NCBI GenBank assembly: GCA_021442155.1 | Contig: CM038228.1 | Location: 87,374,114-87,438,113, forward strand | Source: Cymbidium sinense | Taxonomy: Eukaryota; Streptophyta; Magnoliopsida; Asparagales; Orchidaceae | Direction: 5' to 3' | Length of the DNA: 64,000 bases | In this document: one piece after another, positions 25,825 through 37,570 of the stretch | How the letters are laid out: each line of letters begins with the position of its first letter | Numbering within the stretch: position 1 is the first letter of the stretch | Made by a program: the position numbers and the translations under genes | Notes under the pieces: generated by a model | Database searches by the model: none | What the model saw: the letters and a program-made list of their open reading frames with translations, nothing else | What the model was told of the DNA's origin: nothing

Positions 25825-28430
25825 ATAAATGGTGCCCAATAGGTGTGGTGTGACTGACAAGGAACACCGCACGTATTGGTGTTGACCAAAACAATCAACA
25901 ACACCGACCAATCACAAGCACTAACAGAGATGATTTACTTCTAACCCAAGGTGTAGAAAGAATCCAGCGCTTAGTGCAATGTGGCTCTACTTATGTCCAA
26001 GACATAAGAGAGAAGGAAGAATCCACTAAGGGATAGAGTGTGAACCTTCCACTAGAGAAGCAGGTTCAAGTCATCCAGGGATGAGAGGTTTAATTTGATT
26101 TAAGTCTCACTGAGGAGAAATTTCCACTAGGGAAGAGAGTTGAATTTGTTTTAATTATTTTACTCCATTGAGGGAGGTTGGTTGATTTATTTTGTATCTT
26201 TTAAATTTTTGAGATTTTGGATTGCATCCTTTTGGTTTACGATGGGCTGCACTGAGTAGGGACCATGGTGGCCTTGACCTAACTCAGATTTACCAATCCA
26301 AAGGGGTAATCTACTAAACACATAGTAGGATTAGCCAACCAAATGGATGCCTTTTGGTATGCTGTACTAGGAAGAAAGTGTAGTAGACTTACATCCTCTA
26401 AAGTAGAGACCAGTTGCTGGAGTAATCTATTAGCAAGACAATAGATTGAACCCAACCTAGGGCTATTGGGTGAATGTCATTGGGGGACTTAGATCAACTC
26501 AAAAATAGTCAAGATTAATTTCATTTTTAGATTTATTTTAATGGATTCTGTTGGTTTGCGATGGATCAAACTAAGAAGGAGCACATATCAACCTAGACCT
26601 ATCTCAGATTTATTGAACCAAAGGGAGTAGCTTCTAAGCCGATGAGATAACTATCCAACCAAAGGAATGCCTTTCAGTTTACAATGGTCAATTCCAGGGA
26701 AGAAAGCTCAGGGACTCACATCTTTCACTACAAAAGACAACTGGGGTGATCAATTACTTTGGGAAACAAATAGAACCCGACCTAGGGCTGCCCATCGGTT
26801 TGGGATAGTCATGCTAGAAAGAATGCATCATAGTCTTATGTATTTCAAAGTGAAATGACTGTCGAGATAACCTGCATGTGGTAAAATAGATTGAACCTGA
26901 CCTAAAGGCGAATACAGAGTGATTACCAACCTGGGGACTTATCTCAACTTAGGTAGTCAGGCAATTCTTATAGGGAGTTCTGCTGACACTACCCTAAAGA
27001 TAGGATGCCTGCTTAGGAAAAGGGGCCCTTTGGGGGCTTGAATTCCTAATCCACAAGCGAATATTTTGTTTAATTTGTTTTATCATTGACCCTATTAGTT
27101 TGTGAGGGATCAAATTGAGAAGGAGCTTATATCAGCCTAGACCTATCTCAGATTTACTGAACTAAAGGAGAATTTGCGCATCCGCTGAATAAATTCTCCA
27201 AACACAGAGGTGGCTACTAGGAAAAGGGAACTGTCCAATCCAAAAGTAACCCGGGTAGTGTCTAGATGGTGTCGCAAAGAACGTTATCCAAATAGAGTGC
27301 CTGCAAGGAGAGGGGCTGCTAAGGGCTTAATCCAAAACCCGGAGAAGATGACATGGCTAATCATATATTCAATAGGTATTCAGTGTCCAACTCAAGGAGA
27401 AAGCTCGGGGACTCACATCTACCAAGAGTGGTGTATCCACCAGGTGAGTTGTTATCAGCATAGCGAACATCAACCAACCTAAGGCACCTGTCTATTTGCA
27501 ACAATTAGCCTAGGAAGAAAGCTCAAGGACTCACATCCTCTTATAGCGGAATTGATTGTTGGGATAGTCTTTCTTCGGCTCGACAAGTGCTATCCAACCT
27601 AGGGCGACTACTGAGTGAATGCCACTGAGGGACTTATATCAACTCAAATATAGTTATGAGGAAAGGAGCCTCTGGGGGACTTATCCTAAACCTCAAATGT
27701 ACTCAACCTGGTTAGTGCATGATGGCTAGTTCAAGAAGAAAGCATAGGGGCTCACATCTTCTTAAGCGAAGTCAACATGATGTAGTTTACTAGCTGGGCA
27801 GTGAAGTCTACCATACTAACAAGGTGCTCGTTGGTTTGCAATGGTCAAATTAGGAAGAAAGTATGGAGACTCACATCTTCCAACAAGTGATCACTGGGGT
27901 GACATACTAGTGAGGTAACAAGTAGACCCGACCTAGAGTAGCTAATCAGTGAGTGCCATAGGGGGCTTGCTCTCACATCAAAATAGCTCAAAATAAAAGA
28001 TTTGTGTTTGTTTTGTGCAAGTGTCAAAAGGAATAGGATGCATTTCGGGGACCCTTACATCTACCTTAAACATGCTAGGGGTTTTGATGAAATGGTGTCA
28101 TGGATTGCAAAAAGGAATCCCACTAAGAAAGGATGGCACTTGGATTCTCTCACACCTATCTTAGTTATGTTAATCAAAATAGGATGTCTTTGGAGTTCTC
28201 TTATACCTATTCTAATAGCGTCAAGAGATTGTGTCTGAAAGAGCAATAGGGGATGCCAGGAGACTCTTACTCACTAAACACATCATGGTTGATTTGCAAG
28301 ACAAGCAAATAATACTTCGAAAGAAGAGAAGATTTGATGAATGGAATCAGATTTTGTTCTTTTAGTAATAATTATTTTCAAACATGATTTATTTCATGGG
28401 TAATATTTTTTAAGATAGAGCCCATTATTT
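25825..28430 (-). repeat. Element B 3' untranslated region
   Basis: This is the non-coding region between integrase and 3' LTR, colinear with 3685-6577 of Element A. The TTGGTTTRYGATGG motif occurs at about 26232 and 26551 with a weaker copy at about 27095, so B has one fewer long unit than A. Short repeats resembling AATAGGATG...TTACACCTA occur at 28029-28260. Frames here (26667-26858, 27210-27482, 28002-28246) are open only by chance. I see no gene. Confidence 0.75.
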
Positions 28431-28431
28431 G

Positions 28432-28760
28432 GAAGCATCGGGTGTTCCCTTTGCAATCAATAAACTGATAAGATCCTCCTTAGTATGCCTTCTCTATGAT
28501 ATAGGGGCCTTCCCAAGTAGATTCAAACTTTCCTCCCATCTTGGAAGAAAGAGGATCGATCGGACCCATAATGTCGGTATCCCAACACTCGAATGGCCAT
28601 GAGGCCAATGTAAGGTGTAGAATGTTGGGTGGTTGGTGGAGGACCACACAATGTACCTGACATTGATGGCATCTCCTAGCTACATCCATGCAGTCTATAG
28701 TCATTGAAGGCAAGTAGTATCCTAGTCTCTTGATCTTCATCTTCATCTTTCGACTAGATC
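28432..28760 (-). pseudogene. Element B integrase, catalytic core deleted
   Basis: This integrase remnant keeps the end of the zinc-binding region (CMDVARRCHQCQV), then PPNILHLTLASWPFECW and TDIMGPIDP with the first catalytic Asp. It then runs straight into the C-terminal GGKFESTWEGPYIIEKAY. Element A has about 695 bp between these points, containing the rest of the catalytic core. The joint falls at an AAG shared by both sides and keeps the frame. The first half of the zinc-binding region is also missing upstream, at about 28750. B cannot have used this enzyme in its present form. Assignment to integrase is firm by match to A's copy. Confidence 0.88.
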
Positions 28761-29330
28761 GGCAGTACTATAGAGCTGAATGGACTCATCTTCTGGACAT
28801 GCCAACTCTTTGGAAAGTTAAAATGCCATCTTCTGATTGGATAGGACTTGTCTATTTTGGACCCTTATTAGAATGGACTCATCTTCTGGACATGCCAACT
28901 CTTTGGAAAGTTTGGCCAAAGCTATCCTCTCTCGTTCGCCAGGAACCTTGTAGATGGTGACTTCAGGAATTTGGGCCAACAGCTTCATGGTATATTAGTA
29001 GTAATGACGATGCTTGCGTTTGAGAATCTTGTAGGCCCGTTAATCTAGTTGATGACCAACTGAGAATCCCTAAAGATGTTGATGCTCTTGACACTGATAG
29101 TGATGGATAACTCTAGATCGGCAATCAAAGCCTCATACTCGGCTTCATTATTAGTGTAGGGGTTGGAAAGATAGTATGAGAATCTCATCACATCGCAGTC
29201 TAGAGTTAGAAGAATAATTCCTACCCCTGCTTTTCTTGGAAGAGTAGATCGTGGTGCTTCTCCTTTATGAAAAGAAGCTGCACTATCAAAATATATCTCC
29301 CATTGGTAGTTTTTGGCCTACCTTAAGTTC
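28761..29330 (-). pseudogene. Element B second (archaeal-type) RNase H
   Basis: This is the extra RNase H that marks the Tat lineage, thought to help remove the RNA strand during reverse transcription. From 29330 downward it reads QWEIYFDSAASFHKG (normally FDGA), then TNNEAEYEALIADLELSI with the catalytic Glu, then INIFRDSQLVIN with a catalytic Asp, followed by a stop near 29043. The C-terminal part is disrupted: a block of about 44 bp (GAATGGACTCATCTTCTGGA...) occurs twice, at 28778 and 28872, where Element A has it once. Catalytic residues are better kept than in A. Confidence 0.82.
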
Positions 29331-29439
29331 ATGATGTTCATCAGGGAGATCATCACTAAGTGAAGAATCAGTAGGAAGTGGGTGTGCTGTTAAGAAATCT
29401 GCTAGTGCATGTCCTTTTACCATACAGAGGGGTATGAAT

Positions 29440-30660
29440 GTGATATCAAACTATGAGAGAATCATGGACCATCATGCCAAACGTCCAGATAGTGTTGGCC
29501 ATGTCATGATATACTATAGTGGATTTGTTCTATAGATCAAGTTCACCTTATGAGAAAGCATATAATGTGGTAGCTTTTGGGAAGCAAAGATCAAAGCTAG
29601 GTAATGTTTCTCAATAGGTAGATAGTTTGCTTCAGTAAGAATCGGACGATGGGTGAGGTAGTAGAGAGTGTTCTCCTTCCCTTCATCATTGGCTTGGGCC
29701 AACAGAGCACCGAGAGAGTTATCCAATGTAGCAATGTAAAGAATGAGTGGCCTGCCCAGGATAGGGGTTGCAAGAACTGCTGGCTTCACCAAATACTACT
29801 TGATGTCTTTGAAGGCATGCTGACACTTATCATCCCACTTGAACTTGGCCTCCTTTTTGATAAGTGCTGAAAATAGCTTGCATCTCCCCGATAAGTTGGA
29901 GATAAAGCATCTTAGATACACCAGCCATCCTTCGAAGGATTTGAGTTGAGTTAAACTCTTTGGAGGTGGAATTTCTAACATAGCTTTAATATTTTTAAGA
30001 TCTATTTCTACTCCCTGGTGTCAAACAACAAACCTAAAGAATTTCCCAAATCTACTTTGAATGCACACTTTAGGGGATTCATTTTGAGGTTATATTGTCT
30101 TAATCATTCAAAAATTACTCTCAAGTCAAAGAGATGCTCTTCCTTTTCTCTGCTCTTAATTACTAGATCATCAACGTAGCACTCAACTTGATGATGGATG
30201 AGTTTATTGAAGATCTGAGTCATGGTACATTGGTATGTAGCACCAACATTTTTAAAGCTGAAGAGCATGACCCTATAACAGAAGATTTCGATCGGGGTTT
30301 GAAAAGCAGTGGTTCTTTTATCTTAAGGAGGCATCTTGATTTGGTTATAGCTAGATGACCAATCCATGAAAGAGAACACTGCATGAGATGAGGTGATGTC
30401 CACCATTAATTCTAGTATAGGAAGAGGAAACTCATCCTTAGGACATGCCTTATTTAAGTCCCTAAAATCAACGCATATGTGAATTTGGCCATTCTTCTTT
30501 TTAACTGGGATGACATTGGCTAACTATATAGGATATTCTTCTTCCCTGATGAAACCAGCATCGATCAGTTTCTTGACTTTAGAAATGACCTATTGTTCAA
30601 TTTCTAATCGCATGCGTCTAGGAGCTTGCTTAATAGGGGTAGCATTAGGATCTGCTTGTG
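29440..30660 (-). pseudogene. Element B reverse transcriptase and RNase H
   Basis: This is the Ty3/gypsy polymerase that copies element RNA into DNA, with its own RNase H. From 30660 downward the reading gives NVIPVKKKNGQIHICVDFRD, LNKACPKDEFPLP, FSFMDWSSSYNQIKM, ECYVDDLVIKS (the YVDDL active site at 30164-30178), then FEGWLVYLRCFISNLSGRC and FKWDDKCQHAFKDIK. RNase H follows with ILGRPLILYIATLDNSLGAL, ENTLYYLTHRPIL, NYLPIEKHYLALIFASQKL and HYMLSHKVNLI. Several stops and frame changes interrupt it, including around 29793-29796 and 30000-30060. Motif order and spacing fit a near full-length Tat pol. Confidence 0.93.
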
Positions 30661-31640
30661 GACTTTACGTCAGATAATCGCATTTCTTCATGACTCCATG
30701 CAAAATAGTCTTTAAATTTAATCAATAGCCTAACTAAAGTATTGGTTTCTTCTTCATTCAGCAACAAACTGATGTATGTCGGGCGTGGATTTTCTTCTGT
30801 CTCGAGATTGATTTCTTTAAGCTTGTCAATTATTGAATGAATCTCCTCTTCAAATTCTGGTGGTGCCTCTTTGACTTGGAGATCATCTAAATTATTTGAG
30901 GTTTCTAAACACACATTCTCATAAGAGTCAGTTTTGTGTGAAAAGAACCTATCGGACTCCAAATGATTGGTAACAACTAAGTAATCTTCGTCATCGACTG
31001 GACCCACTGGGCTGAATCCTAATCCTGCTATTGATTATGCTTCCCTGCCTATATTGTTCCACAACTTTTCAAAATACTCTGACCTGTGTCTGAACCATGT
31101 ATGAGGAACTAAACTTTTATGTATAAGATTATGAACACATGGTGAGTAAAAGTCAAATGATAATTCCATTAATTCTTTAAATGTATCCTCCTCAAGTTCT
31201 ATATCAACTTCAGGACTTGAGGATGATGATCCCAAAAAGAATCTCTTCGTCTTCATGTCACTGGAAGACTTAGGGACTTCCTTAACTACCAAACCTTCAA
31301 CTTTTTGAGATGTAAGTAAGGTTAGAGCTAAAGTTCTTAGCTGTTGTCTAATAGTCTCACATAAACTTGATTCAAATATTTTGCTTTGTCTAGAGGCTTG
31401 GTCTTCATCTCTGTCTGGATTGAAATTCACCTCCAATGAAACCCACTGAGAAGGGTTGGCTGGTATACTAATCACATTAGACTCATCCTTTAAGTTGGAT
31501 TCCAAGTCTTTTTGAATAGTAGGGGTACTCATGAACTTGACCTTTTGGTGATGGCCAACTAGGGGTCTTCCACCCTCGCCTATTTCTACCTCACACGGTG
31601 GAGGTTGAGCCATCCAACCCACATGTCCATATGATAGAAT
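30645..31640 (-). pseudogene. Element B protease-RT linker and RT N-terminus
   Basis: Two frames, 31035-31622 and 30645-31007, are broken by a stop near 31030. The upstream one is a hydrophilic linker of about 195 residues that I cannot assign to a fold; it holds a Ser-rich run and an acidic patch (EVDIELEEDTFKELMEL). The downstream one ends in RPTYISLLLNEEETNTLVRL and FKDYFAWSHEEM, the recognisable start of a Tat reverse transcriptase. Element A has the same linker at 47632-48015. The shared length in both elements suggests the linker was once coding. Confidence 0.75.
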
Positions 31641-32530
31641 GAACTGTGGGTGGAATATGATATGTGGATCTATTTCATCCCCAATTCCCCTTTCTTGTTC
31701 ACTTGGATTTTCATTTTTTTTTCTTTTTCCTTTATCATTTCTTTTTCTTTATTTTCTTTTTCTTTTGCTTTTGAATCTAAATTTTGTCCAAATTCATGAG
31801 AAAGAGTGTTTTGAGGAAGATAGTAGGTCGCATCCTCATAAATCTTAACCTCTCTAAGTGAAAATGATTTTTATCTCATTGACATGGTATTCAATTCCAT
31901 CTTTTTTAAACTTGATGCACTGATGGAGGGAGGATGAAATGATCATATTCTGATATATCCAAGGCCTACCGAGCAAAGCAGTGAACGAAGTATTCGAATC
32001 AATGATGTAAAACTTGGCTTCAGTCTTCCAGTCATCTATCTCCAAAGGTAAAACTATAGAACCTAAAGCTCTCTCACCTTATTCATTGAATCCTCTCAAC
32101 ATCATCTGATCTCCTCAGAGTGTGGAGATGTCAATCCTCAAATAGGCAAGGGTCTTTAAACTCATAATGTTCACCGATGCATCTAAATCCAGAACTCTGG
32201 CAAGTTTGAACATATCCATGTTAACTGTGATGTAGAGGGGACGGTTGTGCTCCAAGTCCCCCAGAAGAAGGTCTTCATCTATGAAGGTGATCCCCTGAGC
32301 TTCTTTTGTGTAATATGCCTCCTCACCTATAGTGGTTAGCTGAGCTAAGCATGTCTCGGGATCAAGTAGAACCTTGATTAGTGATTCCCTCATCTCTTTG
32401 GATAATAGAAGGGCATCATATATGCTTAGCTTAGATGAGAAAGGACATTGTAGTCCACCTTGGGTTGGTCCTCCATAAGCATATCCAAGGGTGGAGCATC
32501 CTGTGGAGAGGCTTCTTGATCCTGTCAATG
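31641..32530 (-). pseudogene. Element B protease
   Basis: This is an aspartic (retropepsin-like) protease region that would cut the polyprotein. From 32530 downward: RPLYITVNMDMFK, VLDLDASVNIMSLKTLAYL with the active-site Asp in a DAS triplet (usually D[ST][GA]), an IDISTL/MLRGFNE region interrupted by stops near 32100, then FYIIDSNTSFTALLGRPWI with the hydrophobic-hydrophobic-Gly flap-side motif, and SSLHQCIKFKKDGIEYHV. A Lys/Glu-rich tail follows, seen as pyrimidine runs on the plus strand at 31705-31780. It matches A's protease region at 48242-49228. Confidence 0.85.
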
Positions 32531-32539
32531 ACTTGTTTC

Positions 32540-35330
32540 CTCTATCTTGAGGTGTTGCCTAGGAGGTAGAACCTTGCCACTATGGAGGTTGACTTGGTGA
32601 TCTCTTGTGGTGGGTAATGGAAGGTTCTACACACACATCCTCACCTAGCTTCTCTATGGGACCCTCGAGTGGATGATTCCATGTCTATCTCAAGAGGTGA
32701 ACCCATAGTATTCAGGGTAGGAAAGTCCAACTCTGAATCAGAAAGAGGTAGATCAAAATTATTATAGTTATTTTTATTTGAAGAGTTATCATTAGGAATA
32801 GATAAAGATAACCCATCAGAAGTGACATGGATGTAATTCAAGCTAGATTTATTCTTCAATTTCTTGGATTTGTTTGGAGGTACAAAGTTGAAATCAAGTA
32901 AAGTGAGTGGGGGTAAGGGATTTGATGCCCTTATCAGCCAATACAAGAGTTTTACTAATAGAAGAAAAAGAAGAACTAGCTGAAGTGGAAGAAGTAGTCG
33001 GTGTGAAAGATACAACTGTAGGATGGAGGTTGGACTCAGTCGATGGTTGCACTACTGGGCTATCCCGGGCTAACACATGCTGCTGCTGCTGCTGCTGAGC
33101 TCCCTCTTTTCTAGAGTTGGCACTACAACTTGCAAACCTTCCTTAATGTTGGAGGTTTGAGCTGACTCAGAACCTAGAAAGAAAGTTTCTTGATCTTCTA
33201 AATGATCTTTTTAGAGGTTTGGATAAAGAAATATCCTAACCTTCTTTGGTTTTAGTAGGATCACAAGTATCCCCAAGGAGTACCCTAATGGAACTGGATG
33301 GTTATTCCACAAGGTATTCCTTTGGGATAACTGTAGCACCGCTCTTGAAGCTATGTTCAAGCAAGTCCTTGAATGTGAAGCAATCCTCTAAAACATGACC
33401 TAGCATACAGTGGTAGGGGCAAAAGTTAGGATCATGTCTTTTGCCTACTTCCTCCAGTCCTCGGGTAGCTAAAAATTAGGCTTCTTTAAGAGGTTCTTAA
33501 AGATCTTCTTGATTACCCCCTCTTAAATGAATAAGGCTTGTTAAGCTTATCTAAAAGAGTAGGTGGACCATAGCTACCTGGCGGTGGGTATGTGTGCCAC
33601 TGCTGCTAGTGGTATGGTTGAGGAGGCAGCAGTTTTGGCCGTGGAGGCAGCTGTGGAGGCCAGTAGGGCTTCCTTGGTGGTGGCAAAGGAGGTGGAGGCT
33701 GCTGAGGTCATGGTCTCTCAAACTGATCTCTAGCTGGTTGCTTCCCCTTATCTACCACTGTCACTACCCCGAGCTTTTTCTCGTAGACCTTCTGTGGCTT
33801 TGCTTTGGGCAACTGGTCTTGAAAAGGCAACTATTTGGCCTCTTCTTGTAAACTAGCTACCTTGTTGATTAACTTCTCAAATGTCTTGATAGTGAAGCCC
33901 TTAAGCATGAAGCTGACTAGGCCATGGATATTCTTTAAAAGAATCTCAATGGTATCTTTTCGAGCAGTCGACTTGCATTTCATACTCAAGTTATGCCATC
34001 GGAGAATATAATCAACAAGGGACTCACAGGTGTTGTTGTGCTACAATGAGATCACCTGTAACCCTTTCTTGAGCTCCAAAACCTCTTGATAAAGAGTTGC
34101 TCTCTCGACAAATATCTTTACTGAACCATTGGGCAGTTCAGACCAATCAAAAGCAATCCCTGTTAGGCTACTAATGAAGAGGCAGAATAGAAAAGTGTCA
34201 CTGTCACCAGTGTTGCAACAACTGGCCCTGAAGTGTGCTATGTGGTGCCTTGAGTTTCCACTGACATCAAAGATTTTGAAGGAAGGAGGCACAAAACCCT
34301 TAGGAAATTGGATTGAACAATTCCTCGAGGTAGGGTCTACCCTTTGGAACTGATGATCCTCCCCAGGCTTGAGCCAATGCTTCCTACACTTGTTGCTTAA
34401 CCATAGATCTGATATCATTTTTTTTGTATGGAGGTACTTTCCACTACCTTCCTATACATGCTAGTGTTACCTTGCTCAACTGGAGGTAAGGTCTTGGCTG
34501 GGTCCAAGACATGCACTAACTCAGGCTAACTAATGTTGGTTATAGTAAGATAAATTATTGGGGATTATTTCTGAAATACTGAAACTACTGCTAACAAGTC
34601 CTCTAGCTGCCGTGCCATCCTATCTATCTGCTCATTTTTGCCTCAACTGATGTTAGAGGTGTTGAGCTAATTGGGAATTATCTTCTTGATGAACCTCAAC
34701 ATTTTCCATGGCCTGGTGCTCCCTGAGAAGAGATCCTCTAGTATCTTCCATGTAGACTCTAGCTGAGTCTCCCAATAAGTCATCTTCATTGGGATCAAAG
34801 CTGACCTTCTCCTCATCTGACCAATCATACCCCAAATTCTTCTTTTTCTCTACAAAATAATGTGCTACTATCTCCTCGAGAGACTAATCGATCTGGATGG
34901 GAACAAATGATCTAGGCTAATCGGTGTGATCACTATCGTGCACTGAGAGGCACCGGACCTCTCCTGCTGCTATGGAGTCAATCTTATGAAGAATGTACTC
35001 ACTAGATGAGAGACACTCCTGACTGTCACTAGGTATGAGAGGGGTGACATTCCTAGGAGGTTCCACTGTTATTGGTGCAGTTGGACTATCATCTGCTACC
35101 TCTGGAATAACTACTACGATCTCCATGTCCTACTGAACTGGTGGAGTTGGTGAATGGATGACCACTATGCTTCAAGGTCGCAACTCCCTTCGCACCACCA
35201 CTAGGGCAGAAGGTCGAGTAGGAGAGCTCGGCCTTGCCACAATAGCCGAGGTAGGTGGAGTAGGATCCCTCGACCGTAGCTGGATCACCAACGGGGTGTG
35301 CTTTTCCCACATCCAACAACTTGGAAGTGT
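32540..35330 (-). pseudogene. Element B gag
   Basis: This is a capsid-type gag. An N-terminal acidic part (34653-35126; GYDWSDEEKVSFDPNEDDLL, DSQECLSSSEYILHKIDSI) precedes the conserved gag core at 34041-34418: HHIAHFRASCCNTGDSDTF, LFISSLTGIAFDWSELPN. It continues through 33860-34040. Then comes a proline-rich stretch on the minus strand at 33594-33720 (PPPPLPPPRKPYWPPQLPP) and a Gln run from a TGC microsatellite at 33078-33097. Frameshifts and stops are frequent. I see no convincing CCHC zinc knuckle. A's gag (49290-52330) lacks the proline-rich middle. Match to Ty3/gypsy gag is good; the exact start is uncertain, near 35319. Confidence 0.8.
33078..33097. repeat. (TGC) microsatellite
   Basis: About six and a half TGC units, encoding a short Gln run on the minus strand within B's gag. 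Confidence 0.9.
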
Positions 35331-37544
35331 TAAGTGGGGTTCAAATGGATTTGAAAAGATTTAGAAATTTGATTGAAAGAGGAACTTTTTTGAATATGAA
35401 TCCAACTTCAACAAATTTGGGTATGTTGAAAGATGGATTCAAAATATTTTTAGAAGGATGCTTCCATAGGTTCATGTTTCTTTGAATTTAAGTTTTGATT
35501 TGAGGACCCTTTCCTTTAACAAATTTGGGCATGTTAAATTAAGGGTCAATTGATTTTGTTGGTGTTTTACTTAGCAAATTTGGGTATGCTAAGTGAAGTG
35601 TTTGAAAATAATTATTTTATTTTTATGAATTGTTGTTTGATTTTAAAAATTGGAATTCCCACTAAATTTAGGTGTGCTAAGTGAAGAACCCAAGTGTGTT
35701 TTGTTTGATTTTTAAAAATTAGCAAATTTGGTATGCTAAAGAATGAAGTTCCAAAGAGTGCTTGAAACTTTTTTGGTTTTGAATTTGGAGACTTCACTTA
35801 GCAAATTTGAATGTGCTAAATGAAGTTTCAAATGTGTTTGAAAAAAAATTTTGGTTTTGAATTTGGAAACTTTACTTAGCAAATTTGAATATGATAAATG
35901 AAGTTCCAAATATGTTTGAAAATTTTTGGTTTTGAATTTGGAAACTTCACTTAACAAATTTGAGTATGCTAAATGAAGTTCCAAATGTGTTTGAAAATTT
36001 TTTGATTTTGAATTTGGAGACTTCACTTAACAAATTTGGGTATGCTAAATGAAGTTCCAAAATGTGTCCGAATTGTTTTTTTATTTTTGAGTTTGGAAAG
36101 TTCACTTATCAAATTTGAGTATGCTAAATGAAATTCCAAAATGTATTTGGAAATTTTTGGTTCTGAATTTGGAGACTTCACTTAGCAAATTTGAGTATGC
36201 TAAATGAAGTTCCAATTATGTTTGAAAAATTTTTTGGTTTTGAATTTGGAGACTTTACTTAACAAATTTGGGTATGCTAAATGAAGTTCCAAATGTGTTT
36301 GGAAATTTTTGGTTTTGAGTTTGTAGACTTCACTTAGCAAATTTGAGTATGCTAAATAAAGTTCCAAAATGTGTTTGGAAATTTTTGGTTTTGAATTTGG
36401 AGACTTCACTTAGCAAATTTGAGTGTGCTAAATGAAGTTCCAAATGTGTTTGAAATTTTTTTTTTTGGTTTTAAATTTGGAGACTTCACTTAACAAATTT
36501 GGGTATGCTAAATGAAGTTCCAAATGTGTTCAAAAATTTTTGGTTTTGAGTTTAGAGACTTCACTTAGCAAATTTGAGTATGCTAAATGGAGTTCCAAAT
36601 GTGTTTGAAAATTGAAAATATGATTGTTAGGTTTTAATTTTTGAAAAGAGGACTTCCATTCAACACATTTGGGTATTTAGGAATGGAGATCAATCTTATT
36701 TTTGAAATATAAAAAATTTTGTTTTATGTGTGATTATTATTTTTTGAAAGAAGGAATTCCAACTCAATCATAAATGGGATATATTTAAGTGGGATTTTCC
36801 AAATGACATTATTTTTATTTAGGAATGAAATCTTCATTCAACAAATTTGGGTATATTGAATGAAGATGTTCATATGTGCTTTTGAAAAATTTAATTTTAT
36901 TTGATAATGAAACTTTCATTCAATAGGTGTGGGTATATTGAATGGAAAGGTTCACATGCGCTTTTTGAAAGTTTTAATTTTTTTTTTAATTTTGATTTAG
37001 ATTTTTGGATAGATGATTGTTCATTTTATTTTGAAAATGAAATATTCATCAAAATAAATTGAAGGAAGATGTTCATTTGTGATTTTGAAAAAGATTTTTA
37101 GTTTTACTTTTGAAAATTCCTACATGTAACAATTATGAGAATTGTTAAATGAGGGTGATAAAATTTTGTAAAAAAATATTTTATTATGTGCATTTTTGAA
37201 AGAGTGCTTTTTGAAAAGCAAGATTTTTATGAAAAATTTAATTTTGTCTTTATTCTTTTAGAATGAACCTTTCCTTATCATAAAAAAATGATAAGGAGGA
37301 AGTCTTAAAATGTTTTTTTTTATTTAAGTCTTTTTATTTTTACCCATTGGAGAACTCAACAGGAGTTTTAAGACTAACACAGAGTGAGGTCCTAAAACTT
37401 AAAGTTGTTGGCTAACTCAACTTAAGAATGAAATAACCTAAGTGCCAATGGAAAGAAAGATAGTCTTGGATTCATACCAAAGTACAAACCCACTATCGAT
37501 ACTTGAAGACAAAGATCATTTACCAAAGATGGGGAGAGGAACCA
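35331..37544 (-). repeat. Element B leader with stem-loop tandem repeats
   Basis: This is the untranslated leader between PBS and gag. From about 35400 to 36950 it is a tandem array with a period of about 76 bp: conserved ACTTCAC starts lie at 35791, 35869, 35944, 36020, 36099, 36175, 36252, 36327, 36403, 36483 and 36558, with more diverged units on both sides. Each unit has a left arm such as CTTCACTTAGCA, a 10-nt loop such as AATTTGAGTA, and a right arm TGCTAAATGAAG. The rest of the unit is T-rich. From 36950 to 37540 the sequence is AT-rich with no clear units. Frames here (35736-36026, 36200-36409) are products of the repeat. Confidence 0.9.
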
Positions 37545-37562
37545 TACCTAGCGGAGTCGCCA
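37545..37562 (-). other. Primer binding site of Element B (tRNA-Arg-like)
   Basis: On the plus strand TACCTAGCGGAGTCGCCA ends in the CCA of a tRNA 3' end. On the minus strand it reads TGGCGACTCCGCTAGGTA, where minus-strand DNA synthesis would start. A's site at 54822-54839 gives the complementary variant, CCCCAGTGGAGTCACTA. A tRNA-Arg-type site is the usual one in Tat/Ogre elements. It sits 8 nt from the LTR edge. Confidence 0.8.
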
Positions 37563-37570
37563 GAACAATC

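Noticed and set aside
33594..33851. Trp/Leu/Arg-rich plus-strand frame
   Set aside because: It is the opposite strand of the proline-rich segment of gag.
35736..36409. Minus-strand frames of LELHLAYSNLLSEVSKFKTK-like repeats
   Set aside because: They follow the leader tandem repeat period and are broken in A's leader; coding is not supported.
35331..37544. Regularly spaced repeats considered as a CRISPR array
   Set aside because: There are no unique spacers: the whole 76-bp unit repeats, and the region lies in a plant retrotransposon leader.
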